From NCBI GenBank assembly GCA_027010005.1, contig JALVCM010000026.1:1-5776 (forward strand): a stretch of DNA of 5,776 nucleotides. The letters are read 5' to 3'. Every line of letters begins with the position of its first letter. The first letter of the stretch is position 1. A program made the position numbers and the translations under genes. Below the pieces are notes generated by a model. That model saw nothing but the letters and a program-made list of their open reading frames with translations, did not search any database and was not told the origin of the DNA. Source of the DNA: Thiohalobacter sp. (GTDB lineage Bacteria > Pseudomonadota > Gammaproteobacteria > DSM-19610). Below are positions 1-5,776 of the stretch, piece by piece.

Positions 1-810
1 GCGGGTGAGGACTGTATTATAAAGGTACCGGTCGGTACCCTCATATATGAAGAAGATACGGAAGAGTTGATGGGGGACCTGGTGGAAGACGGCCAGCGTC
101 TGCTGGTGGCGCGCGGCGGTTTCCACGGCCTGGGTAATCTGCGTTACAAGAGTTCGATCAACCGTGCGCCGCGCGAATCGAAACCGGGCACCCCGGGCGA
201 GCATCGCACGTTGCGCCTGGAACTGAAGTTGCTGGCGGATATCGGCCTGCTCGGCAAGCCCAATGCCGGCAAGTCGACCCTGATCCGTTCGATTTCCTCG
301 GCCAAACCCAAGGTGGCGGATTATCCCTTTACCACCCTGTACCCGAACCTTGGCGTCGTGCGCGTGGAAGCACATCGAAGTTTCGTGGTGGCGGATATCC
401 CGGGGCTGATCGAGGGTGCTGCAGAAGGTGCGGGACTCGGTGTGCAGTTCCTCAAACACCTGTCACGTACCGGGCTGTTGCTGCACCTGGTCGATGTGGC
501 GCCGCTGGATGGCAGTGACCCGGTCGAGGATGTGAAAACCATTGCGCACGAACTGGAAAAGTTCAGTGCCGAACTCGGCGAGCGCGAGCGCTGGCTGGTG
601 TTGAATAAAATCGATATGGTGCCGGAAGACGAGCGCGAGGCACTGTGCCGGGACATTATCGAACGGCTCGACTGGCAGGGGCCGGTATTTGAAATTTCCG
701 CGTTGGCAAAGCTGGGGACACGCGAACTGGTGTTCGCCATTATGGATGTCATCGAGGCGCGCCGGCAGGCGGACAAAGAAGAGACAGAAACCGTAACGAC
801 CGATGAGTGA
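1..810 (+). CDS. obgE: Obg-family ribosome-assembly GTPase ObgE/CgtA, 3' part (5' end outside window)
   Basis: Essential GTPase that binds the 50S ribosomal subunit and acts in its late assembly, with links to the stringent response. The frame is open from base 1, so the ATGs near base 67 are internal; by comparison with E. coli ObgE about 80 N-terminal residues (most of the glycine-rich Obg fold) are missing. Counting from the first codon seen, the end of the Obg fold includes KVPVGT (residues 9-14) and GGFHGLGN. The G domain follows: P-loop GKPNAGKST (85-93), switch I DYPFTT (107-112), switch [10 protein letters not shown] (132-139), base-specificity NKID (202-205), and ISA (232-234) as G5. 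All nucleotide-binding motifs look intact. The protein ends about 35 residues after G5 with a short charged tail, so the full length would be near 350 residues against 390 in E. coli, which has a long acidic tail. The last 8 bases overlap proB, implying co-transcription. The family call is near certain. Confidence 0.97.
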   Translation, partial: AGEDCIIKVPVGTLIYEEDTEELMGDLVEDGQRLLVARGGFHGLGNLRYKSSINRAPRESKPGTPGEHRTLRLELKLLADIGLLGKPNAGKSTLIRSISSAKPKVADYPFTTLYPNLGVVRVEAHRSFVVADIPGLIEGAAEGAGLGVQFLKHLSRTGLLLHLVDVAPLDGSDPVEDVKTIAHELEKFSAELGERERWLVLNKIDMVPEDEREALCRDIIERLDWQGPVFEISALAKLGTRELVFAIMDVIEARRQADKEETETVTTDE

Positions 811-1942
811 TTCCCGTCGACAGGTAATCGGCAAGGCAGGCCACCGGCGCTGGGTGGTGAAGATCGGCAGCGCGCTGCTGACCAACAACGGTGCCGGGCT
901 GGACCGTGCTGCCATCGCAGACTGGGTCGGGCAAATGAATACGCTGCGTGAGCAAGGGATCGAGCTGGTACTGGTGTCATCCGGTGCCGTCGCGGAGGGT
1001 ATGAACCGGCTTGGCTGGACACAGCGTCCGCACCAGCTGGTGGCGCAGCAGGCGGCCGCGGCGGTTGGCCAGATGGGGCTGGTGCAGGCCTGGGAATCAC
1101 ACTTCCAGACCCATGGTCTGCACACGGCGCAGGTGCTGTTGACCCACGACGATCTGGTCAATCGCACACGTTACCTGAATGCACGCAGCACACTGCGCAA
1201 GCTGCTGGAGCTGGGTGTTGTGCCGGTGGTCAACGAAAACGATACCGTGGCCTGTGACGAACTGCGCTTTGGTGATAATGACACGCTGGCTGCGCTGGTG
1301 GCCAACCTGGTCGAGGCGGACCTGCTGGTGATCCTGACGGACAAGGCCGGTGTGTACGACAGTGATCCCGGGCAGAACCCACAGGCTTCATTGATCAGTG
1401 AAGCAGAGGCCGGTGATCCTGCCCTGAAAGCCGCGGCGGGGAGTCACAGCAGTAGCGGGCTGGGCAGCGGTGGTATGGCGACCAAGGTTGCGGCGGCCGA
1501 ACTGGCCGCCCGCTCGGGTGCCGCGACCTGGATTGCCTCGGGGCGCGATGAGAAGGTGCTGGAACACATGGCGACCGGTGCCGGGCTGGGAACGCTGGTG
1601 TACCCGGCCAGTGGCCGGTTGGCGTCGCGTAAACAGTGGCTGGCAGGCCAGTTGCAGTCAAAAGGTTCGCTGACACTGGATGCCGGTGCCGTGCGGGTAC
1701 TGAGGGAGTCCGGTTCCAGCCTGCTGGCCGTTGGTGTGTCGGCGGTGGAAGGGAATTTCCAGCGTGGCGAACTGGTGAGTTGTGTGGACCCCGAGGGCCA
1801 GCCGGTGGCGCGTGGCCTGGTGAATTACACGTCGGATGAAGCACGTCGCATCATGGGCCGCAGCACGGAACAGATCGAGCAGTGTCTGGGCTATGTCGAT
1901 GAACCCGAGTTGATCCACCGTGACAACCTGGTGCTGCTTTGA
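803..1942 (+). CDS. proB: Glutamate 5-kinase ProB with C-terminal PUA domain
   Basis: Cytosolic enzyme that phosphorylates glutamate to gamma-glutamyl phosphate with ATP, the first and normally proline-inhibited step of proline synthesis. The 379-residue product is slightly longer than E. coli ProB (367). The amino-acid kinase domain shows VVKIGSAL with K20, SSGAVAEG (59-66), the substrate-binding NENDTV (144-149) followed by [12 protein letters not shown] (157-168), LTDKAGVY (178-185), and the glycine-rich GSGGMATK (221-228). From about residue 285 the sequence resembles the PUA domain of long-form ProB, including GNFQRGE and a HRDN motif near the end. The ATG at 803 lies inside the obgE stop region (ATGAGTGA shared). 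No clear Shine-Dalgarno stands 5-10 bases upstream, so translation is probably coupled to obgE. The extra N-terminal residues before VVKIGS compared with E. coli leave slight doubt on the start. proA is not in the window. Confidence 0.97.
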   Translation: MSDSRRQVIGKAGHRRWVVKIGSALLTNNGAGLDRAAIADWVGQMNTLREQGIELVLVSSGAVAEGMNRLGWTQRPHQLVAQQAAAAVGQMGLVQAWESHFQTHGLHTAQVLLTHDDLVNRTRYLNARSTLRKLLELGVVPVVNENDTVACDELRFGDNDTLAALVANLVEADLLVILTDKAGVYDSDPGQNPQASLISEAEAGDPALKAAAGSHSSSGLGSGGMATKVAAAELAARSGAATWIASGRDEKVLEHMATGAGLGTLVYPASGRLASRKQWLAGQLQSKGSLTLDAGAVRVLRESGSSLLAVGVSAVEGNFQRGELVSCVDPEGQPVARGLVNYTSDEARRIMGRSTEQIEQCLGYVDEPELIHRDNLVLL

Positions 1943-1958
1943 ATTTTTCCGCACCATT

Positions 1959-1985
1959 AAAAAAGCCGGTCAGAGACCGGCTTTC
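1959..1985 (-). terminator. Rho-independent terminator of rpsT, possibly bidirectional
   Basis: A perfect 10-bp inverted repeat (AAAGCCGGTC at 1962-1971 and GACCGGCTTT at 1975-1984) surrounds a 3-base loop. Read on the minus strand, the stem ends in six consecutive T (1964 down to 1959), the classic intrinsic-terminator tail, and it begins 23 bases after the rpsT stop codon. Read on the plus strand it follows the proB stop by about 20 bases but its T-run is only three long before C, so it should end proB transcripts less efficiently. Placement between two convergent genes suits a shared terminator. Confidence 0.9.
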
Positions 1986-2007
1986 GGAACCAGGGAACAA
2001 TCCGCGA

Positions 2008-2274
2008 TCAGCTTTGCAGCGCGCGGACGTGCTGACCAAGGCGGCTCTTGTGGCGGGCAGCCTTGTTCTTGTGAATGAGGCCTTTTCCGACAGACTTGTC
2101 GATGACCGGCACAGCCTTCCGGTAGGCGGCCTGGGCGGCTTCGGCGTCACCGGCGGCAACCGCCTTGATGACGTTCTTGATGTAGGTGCGCAGCATGGAG
2201 CGCTGGCTTGCATTGCGCTGGCGGCGGTTCTCTGCCTGGCGGGCGCGTTTACGGGCTTGGGCCGAATTTGCCAA
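2008..2274 (-). CDS. rpsT: 30S ribosomal protein S20
   Basis: Small, very basic primary 16S rRNA-binding protein of the 30S subunit. The 88-residue product, close to the usual length, begins with [17 protein letters not shown] after the initiator and continues with [13 protein letters not shown] and [16 protein letters not shown], all characteristic of S20. The start is a TTG (2274-2272), read as fMet: it places ANSAQARKR directly after the initiator as in other S20 proteins, no ATG lies nearby in frame, and AGGAG stands 7 bases upstream. E. coli rpsT also uses UUG, which is tied to its translational autoregulation by S20. The longer open frame upstream (to about 2502) is not supported because it crosses the promoter and the opposing murJ gene. 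The gene forms its own unit, with a promoter at 2311-2339 and a terminator at 1959-1985, convergent with proB and divergent from murJ. Confidence 0.97.
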   Translation of the reverse strand: MANSAQARKRARQAENRRQRNASQRSMLRTYIKNVIKAVAAGDAEAAQAAYRKAVPVIDKSVGKGLIHKNKAARHKSRLGQHVRALQS

Positions 2275-2281
2275 AATCTTT

Positions 2282-2292
2282 CTCCTGTTCCT
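2282..2292 (-). promoter_or_regulatory. rpsT ribosome binding site, with a second purine-rich AGGA repeat
   Basis: On the minus strand AGGAG (2286-2282) lies 7 bases before the TTG start, good spacing that supports this start codon. A second AGGA copy sits six bases further upstream (AGGAACAGGAG overall), so the leader holds two purine-rich elements in tandem. The upstream one is too far away to serve the same start directly; whether it matters, for example as a standby or S20-binding site, is speculation. Confidence 0.8.
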
Positions 2293-2310
2293 GGTTCCGA
2301 AGAGCCGGGC

Positions 2311-2339
2311 ACTATGCGGAAATCCGCCCGATTTGTCAA
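2311..2339 (-). promoter_or_regulatory. Sigma-70-type promoter of rpsT
   Basis: On the minus strand a perfect -35 box TTGACA (2339-2334) is followed by a 17-base spacer and a -10 box CATAGT (2316-2311, 4 of 6 consensus bases). Transcription would start near 2304, giving a leader of about 30 bases before the TTG. The bases just after the -10 box (GCCCGGC) form a GC-rich discriminator, a feature known from rRNA and ribosomal-protein promoters that respond negatively to ppGpp/DksA; that this one does is inference. The spacer contains the inverted repeat GCGGA-N2-TCCGC (2316-2327). Confidence 0.8.
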
Positions 2340-2355
2340 TCATTTCGCACCTTCC

Positions 2356-2361
2356 GGAGGG
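2356..2361 (+). promoter_or_regulatory. murJ ribosome binding site
   Basis: GGAGGG is a strong Shine-Dalgarno sequence whose last base lies 5 bases before a GTG at 2367. The next in-frame ATG at 2379 is 17 bases away, too far for this site, so the site decides for the GTG start. It is part of a near-palindrome (CCTTCCGGAGGG, 2350-2361) that has no loop and so is unlikely to fold on itself. Confidence 0.85.
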
Positions 2362-2366
2362 CTTTT

Positions 2367-3944
2367 GTGAGCGGCAAAATGCTCCGCAGCACGGCGGTGG
2401 TTGGCACAATGACGCTGGTTTCCCGGGTACTGGGGCTGGTGCGGGATATGGTGCTGGCACGTTTCGGTGTCTCGGCAGGCATGGATGCCTTCTTTGTGGC
2501 ATTCAAGATCCCGAACTTTACCCGCCGTTTATTCGCAGAAGGCGCATTTTCCCAGGCGTTCGTGCCTGTTTTGTCGGAATACCGGACGCGGCGCGAGCAT
2601 GGTGAGGTGCAGGCCCTGGTGGATTATGTCGCCGGTACCATGCTGGGTATGCTGGGCCTGCTGGTGCTGGTCGGGGTGCTGGCCAGTCCGGTACTGGTGA
2701 CGGTATTTGCGCCGGGTTTCTGGTCAGATCCACTCAAGTTCGATCTGACCGCCTACATGCTGCGGTTTACCTTTCCCTATCTTCTGTTCATGGCACTGGT
2801 GGCGTTTGCGGCAGGCATCCTGAACAGCTACGGGCGTTTTGCGGCGGCCGCTTTCACGCCGGTGTGGCTAAATGTGATCCTGATTTCTGCCGCATTGCTG
2901 GTTTCTCCGCAGCTGGAGGAACCCATGGTCGGGGTGGCCAGGGGCGTGTTCGTGGCGGGTTTTGTCCAGCTGGCCTTTCTGCTGCCCTCACTGGCGCGCA
3001 TCCGCCTGTTGCCACGGCCGCGCTGGGGGGCAGGCGATGCAGGTGTCAGGAAGATTATGAAATTGATGGTACCGGGGATCATCGGTTCCTCTGTGTCACA
3101 GATCAACCTGCTGTTCGATACGCTGCTGGCATCCTTTCTTGTCACCGGCAGTGTCAGCTGGCTGTACTATGCCGATCGCCTGGTAGAGTTTCCGCTGGGT
3201 GTTTTTGGCATTGCGCTGGCGACGGTTATTCTGCCGGTGTTGTCGCGTGCACACGCCAGCGGATCGGGCAAACAGTTTGCGCACATTGTCGATGCCAGTT
3301 TACGCTGGGTATTGTTGATTGGTGTGCCGGCCATGGTGGGGCTGATGTTGCTGGCGCGTCCGGCACTGTCGACACTGTTTGAACACGGTGACTTTACGGG
3401 CAGTGATGTCGATATGACAACGCTTGCGCTGCTGGCGTATGGGCTCGGTCTGCCCGGGTTTATGCTGACCAAGGTGTTGGCGCCGACTTTCTATTCCCGC
3501 CAGGACACGGTGACGCCGGTTAAGATTGCCATCCGTGCCATGCTTGCCAACATGGTGATGAATATCGTGTTTGTGGTGCCGCTGGTGCTGCTGAAGATTC
3601 CCGGTGCGCACGCGGGGCTGGCGCTGGCGACCGCGCTGGCAGCCTGGCTGAATGCCGCGATGCTGTTCAGGGCGCTGCGGCGCGCCGGGGCCTACCAGCC
3701 ACAACCAGGCTGGCCGAGACTGCTGGTACAGATTGCTGTCGGTGTGTTTGTGATGGCTGCTGTGGTCGGATCCGGTATCCCTGACAAGCTGCAATGGACA
3801 GGGCTGGACGTGTCCGGGCGGGTCACACAGCTCGGTATATGGATATTCGCCGGGATATTCAGCTACCTGCTGACACTGCGACTGGCCGGCGTGAAGCTGT
3901 CTACCTTCCGTGCACCGGTGGACAAAGCGGCAGGCAATCCATGA
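2367..3944 (+). CDS. murJ: Lipid II flippase MurJ (MviN family)
   Basis: Polytopic inner-membrane protein of the MOP exporter superfamily that moves lipid-linked peptidoglycan precursor (lipid II) to the periplasmic face. From the GTG at 2367 the product has 525 residues, near E. coli MurJ (511). It starts with the family pattern [12 protein letters not shown] and continues with [26 protein letters not shown] (54-67) and [13 protein letters not shown]. Residues matching the functional charged residues of E. coli MurJ are present: R20, R26, D40, R53/R54, E58, and D270-R271. [15 protein letters not shown] marks the later helices. Many hydrophobic segments run through the protein (for example about 92-112), consistent with the family's 14 helices. 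The longer open frame upstream to 2208 would run through the rpsT promoter and gene and is rejected. I found no convincing plus-strand promoter in the 92-base gap; murJ may use a weak one or one inside rpsT. In relatives murJ precedes ribF-ileS as here. Confidence 0.96.
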   Translation: MSGKMLRSTAVVGTMTLVSRVLGLVRDMVLARFGVSAGMDAFFVAFKIPNFTRRLFAEGAFSQAFVPVLSEYRTRREHGEVQALVDYVAGTMLGMLGLLVLVGVLASPVLVTVFAPGFWSDPLKFDLTAYMLRFTFPYLLFMALVAFAAGILNSYGRFAAAAFTPVWLNVILISAALLVSPQLEEPMVGVARGVFVAGFVQLAFLLPSLARIRLLPRPRWGAGDAGVRKIMKLMVPGIIGSSVSQINLLFDTLLASFLVTGSVSWLYYADRLVEFPLGVFGIALATVILPVLSRAHASGSGKQFAHIVDASLRWVLLIGVPAMVGLMLLARPALSTLFEHGDFTGSDVDMTTLALLAYGLGLPGFMLTKVLAPTFYSRQDTVTPVKIAIRAMLANMVMNIVFVVPLVLLKIPGAHAGLALATALAAWLNAAMLFRALRRAGAYQPQPGWPRLLVQIAVGVFVMAAVVGSGIPDKLQWTGLDVSGRVTQLGIWIFAGIFSYLLTLRLAGVKLSTFRAPVDKAAGNP

Positions 3945-3968
3945 CATGACGCGTTCGATCATTATAAT
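3941..3968 (+). promoter_or_regulatory. Probable sigma-70-type promoter for ribF-ileS, overlapping the murJ stop
   Basis: A perfect -10 hexamer TATAAT (3963-3968) follows, with a 16-base spacer, a -35-like ATGACA (3941-3946; 5 of 6 consensus bases). The -35 box covers the murJ stop codon. The predicted start point lies near 3974-3976, leaving a leader of only about 13-15 bases before the ribF ATG. The local sequence is AT-rich against a GC-rich background. It would let ribF and ileS be expressed independently of murJ; in E. coli ribF-ileS likewise has its own promoters. Confidence 0.75.
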
Positions 3969-3988
3969 CCGTTGTTTTCTGTAGACTG

Positions 3989-4915
3989 ATGCGACTGATA
4001 CGAGGCCTTCACAATATGCCTGCCGCGCAGCGTGGCTGCGCGCTGACGATCGGCAATTTCGATGGTGTGCACCGCGGGCACCAGGCGGTGCTGGACCAGT
4101 TGCATGCGCGTGCCGCCGAGTTGCAGTTGCCCGCTACCGTGATGGTGTTCGAGCCGACGCCGCAGGAATATTTTTTGTCCGACATGGCGCCTGCGCGCCT
4201 GCAACGGCTGCGCGACAAGCTGAGCCTGTTTCATGAACTGGGCGTCGAGCAAGTGGTGTGCCTGCGCTTTGACCATAAGCTGGCGGAACACGATGCGGAT
4301 GCCTTTGTAAAAGACATCCTGGTGGACGGGCTGGGTGTCCGTCACCTGGTGATTGGTGATGACTTCCGTTTTGGCAAGGGCCGTAGCGGTGACTTCGCCT
4401 TTCTGCAACAGGCCGGGCGGCAACACGGGTTTGAAGTGGTCAGTACCCATACGCTGGTCGAAAACGGCGAGCGTGTCAGCAGTACGCGTATCCGCGAGGC
4501 ACTGGCAGCCGGTGAGCTGGACAAGGCCGCACAGCTGTTGGGCAGGCCATACACTATTTTCGGGCGCATTGCGCCGGGTCAGCAACGCGGCCGCACGATT
4601 GGCTTCCCGACGGCCAATGTGCATTTGCACCGTACCGTGTCACCGGTGAGTGGTGTGTTTGCGGTGCGCGTACACGGTCTTGAAGGCCAGGTGCTGGAGG
4701 GCGTCGCAAACCTCGGGACACGGCCAACGGTGTGTGGCAACGAAACGGTGCTGGAAACACACCTGTTCGATTTTGACCGGGATATCTACGGGCATTACGT
4801 GGGCATAGAGTTTTGCAGCAAGCTTCGCGACGAGAAGAAATTCGAGTCGTTCGAGGCGCTGAAGCAACAGATACAGCGGGACGCCGAACAGGCGCGACAG
4901 TTTTTCAGTGAGTGA
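3989..4915 (+). CDS. ribF: Bifunctional riboflavin kinase / FMN adenylyltransferase (FAD synthetase)
   Basis: Cytosolic enzyme that phosphorylates riboflavin to FMN and then adenylates FMN to FAD. The 308-residue product matches the E. coli length (313). The N-terminal nucleotidyltransferase domain shows [13 protein letters not shown] (19-31, HxGH-type motif) and SSTRIR (164-169). The C-terminal kinase domain begins near [10 protein letters not shown] (185-194) and carries RTIGFPTAN (202-210), LGTRPTV and LETHLFDFD (255-263), with E256 in the position of the conserved catalytic acid. Both active sites look intact. The ATG at 3989 is chosen because MRLIRGLHN aligns with the start of E. coli RibF (MKLIRGIHN), yet no Shine-Dalgarno precedes it. 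An in-frame ATG at 4016 has a GAGG 10 bases upstream but would remove that conserved start. The gene lies 44 bases after murJ and 8 bases before ileS. No FMN riboswitch is visible, nor is there room for one. Confidence 0.97.
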   Translation: MRLIRGLHNMPAAQRGCALTIGNFDGVHRGHQAVLDQLHARAAELQLPATVMVFEPTPQEYFLSDMAPARLQRLRDKLSLFHELGVEQVVCLRFDHKLAEHDADAFVKDILVDGLGVRHLVIGDDFRFGKGRSGDFAFLQQAGRQHGFEVVSTHTLVENGERVSSTRIREALAAGELDKAAQLLGRPYTIFGRIAPGQQRGRTIGFPTANVHLHRTVSPVSGVFAVRVHGLEGQVLEGVANLGTRPTVCGNETVLETHLFDFDRDIYGHYVGIEFCSKLRDEKKFESFEALKQQIQRDAEQARQFFSE

Positions 4916-4923
4916 GTGCACGA

Positions 4924-5776
4924 GTGAGCAACTACAAAGATACCCTTAACCTGCCCAAAACGGCATTCCCGATGAAGGCCAATCTCGCCAACCGCGAGCC
5001 GGAAATGCTGAAATACTGGGATGAAATCGATCTCTACGCCAGCCTGCGCGCGCAGGGCGAAGGGCGACCCAGGTTCGTACTTCATGACGGGCCGCCCTAT
5101 GCGAACGGTGATATCCATATCGGCCACGCCGTGAACAAGATCCTGAAAGATATCATTGTAAAGAGCAAGGCCCTGAGCGGTTTCGATGCGCCCTATGTGC
5201 CGGGCTGGGACTGTCATGGTCTGCCGATCGAGCTGAATGTCGAGAAGAAAGTTGGCAAGGTCGGGCGCAAGGTGGATGCACCGACCTTCCGTGCAAAATG
5301 CCGCGACTATGCACGCAGGCAGGTCGATGGCCAGCGCAAGGATTTTATCCGCCTGGGCGTAATCGGTGACTGGGAGAACCCCTATCTCACCATGGACTAC
5401 CGTTTCGAGGCCGACATCATCCGTGCGCTGGGACGCATTATTGCCGCCGGTCATCTCACCAAGGGTTACAAACCGGTGCACTGGTGCACGGATTGTGGTT
5501 CCGCGCTGGCCGAGGCCGAAGTGGAATACGAGGACAAGACTTCACCGGCCATCGATGTGCGTTTTTCAGTGCTGGACGAGGAAGCCCTGCTGGCACGTTG
5601 CCATCACCCGGACGGACACAAGGGCGAGGGTCCTGTGTCGGTGGTGATCTGGACCACAACGCCCTGGACCCTGCCGGCCAACCGTGCCGTGTCGGTCAAC
5701 CCGGAACTGGACTATGCGCTGGTGCAGGCCGACCTGGGCCATGGCACCGAGCGCCTGTTGTTTGCCGAGGCTTTAT
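4924..5776 (+). CDS. ileS: Isoleucyl-tRNA synthetase, 5' part (3' end outside window)
   Basis: Class I aminoacyl-tRNA synthetase that charges tRNA-Ile and hydrolyses misactivated valine. The 284 codons present are about 30% of the usual length near 940, and the frame stays open to the right edge. From the GTG at 4924 the protein reads [18 protein letters not shown], aligning with the E. coli start (MSDYKSTLNLPET). The HIGH signature is seen in [12 protein letters not shown] (57-68), followed by [19 protein letters not shown] and [29 protein letters not shown] (186-202) leads into the CP1 editing domain, whose threonine-rich strand [11 protein letters not shown] occupies 243-253. KMSKS, the anticodon-binding region and the C-terminal zinc site lie beyond the window. 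An in-frame GTG at 4912, overlapping the ribF stop as GTGA, is an alternative start. In relatives lspA follows ileS. It belongs to the bacterial, mupirocin-sensitive-like type by resemblance to E. coli; drug response cannot be read from this fragment. Confidence 0.97.
   Translation, partial: MSNYKDTLNLPKTAFPMKANLANREPEMLKYWDEIDLYASLRAQGEGRPRFVLHDGPPYANGDIHIGHAVNKILKDIIVKSKALSGFDAPYVPGWDCHGLPIELNVEKKVGKVGRKVDAPTFRAKCRDYARRQVDGQRKDFIRLGVIGDWENPYLTMDYRFEADIIRALGRIIAAGHLTKGYKPVHWCTDCGSALAEAEVEYEDKTSPAIDVRFSVLDEEALLARCHHPDGHKGEGPVSVVIWTTTPWTLPANRAVSVNPELDYALVQADLGHGTERLLFAEAL

Noticed and set aside
24..39. Perfect inverted repeat GGTACCG-N2-CGGTACC inside obgE.
   Set aside because: It encodes the conserved KVPVGT segment of Obg, so the codons for V-P-V-G-T explain it; no promoter or terminator context is present.
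321..1167. Long minus-strand open frames (up to 259 codons) opposite obgE/proB.
   Set aside because: They lie antisense to well-conserved genes, have low-complexity Ser/Arg/Pro-rich products with no recognisable motif, and are expected in GC-rich coding DNA.
1911..1950. CACC...GGTG pairing followed by TTTTT after proB, considered as a separate proB terminator.
   Set aside because: Only a 4-bp stem with a 10-base loop, located within the coding end and not adjacent to the T-run; the 10-bp hairpin downstream is far better.
1395..1957. Minus- and plus-strand open frames overlapping the 3' half of proB.
   Set aside because: ProB is intact in its own frame through the PUA domain; these are shadow frames without homology or ribosome binding sites.
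1939..2605. Plus-strand open frames antisense to rpsT, including an upstream extension of murJ to 2208.
   Set aside because: rpsT is unmistakable on the minus strand, the murJ start is fixed by GGAGGG before GTG 2367, and the extension matches nothing in MurJ proteins.
3300..3962. 220-codon minus-strand open frame opposite murJ.
   Set aside because: His/Gln/Arg-rich translation typical of the complement of membrane-protein codons; no start signals and no family motif.
3945..3988. FMN riboswitch or other leader RNA before ribF.
   Set aside because: The gap is only 44 bases and shows none of the conserved FMN-aptamer segments; FMN riboswitches need over 100 bases.
3962..4630. 222-codon minus-strand open frame opposite ribF.
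   Set aside because: Fully antisense to RibF, whose two catalytic domains are intact; no supporting signals.
4916..4923. T-box or attenuator controlling ileS.
   Set aside because: Only 8 bases separate ribF and ileS, and no terminator-like hairpin is visible at the end of ribF.
4795..5481. 228-codon minus-strand open frame across the ribF/ileS junction.
   Set aside because: It runs antisense to conserved IleS sequence including the HIGH motif, and is a codon-usage shadow.

Overview
The window is an ordinary core-genome stretch from a gammaproteobacterium with moderately high G+C. This rests on gene order and on protein sequences that read like E. coli and Pseudomonas housekeeping orthologues. 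No tRNA, rRNA, insertion sequence, phage gene, CRISPR array or toxin/defence gene was seen. The species cannot be named from the sequence alone.

Layout from left to right: the 3' two-thirds or more of obgE/cgtA (ribosome-assembly GTPase), cut by the left edge; proB (glutamate 5-kinase), overlapping obgE by 8 bases; a perfect 10-bp hairpin terminator between convergent genes; rpsT (ribosomal protein S20) on the minus strand with a UUG start and its own strong promoter; a 92-base divergent gap; murJ (lipid II flippase) with a GUG start; a consensus-like promoter laid over the murJ stop codon; ribF (riboflavin kinase/FAD synthetase); and the first 284 codons of ileS (isoleucyl-tRNA synthetase), cut by the right edge. 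No stretch longer than about 95 bases lacks a gene.

Functionally, obgE and proB look like the tail of an operon, which in relatives starts with rplU-rpmA. rpsT is an independent ribosomal-protein unit. murJ-ribF-ileS points rightwards and in relatives continues with lspA. The genes link ribosome biogenesis, translation, flavin cofactor supply and envelope synthesis but do not form one pathway. The order matches what I recall for Pseudomonas; E. coli keeps rpsT divergent from ribF-ileS without murJ between them.

The points worth a second look are fine-scale expression signals: three consecutive genes with non-AUG starts or ambiguous starts, a ribF start with no ribosome binding site just downstream of a strong promoter, an inverted repeat inside the rpsT promoter spacer, and an overlapping-start option at ribF/ileS. 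I found no evidence of an undescribed system.
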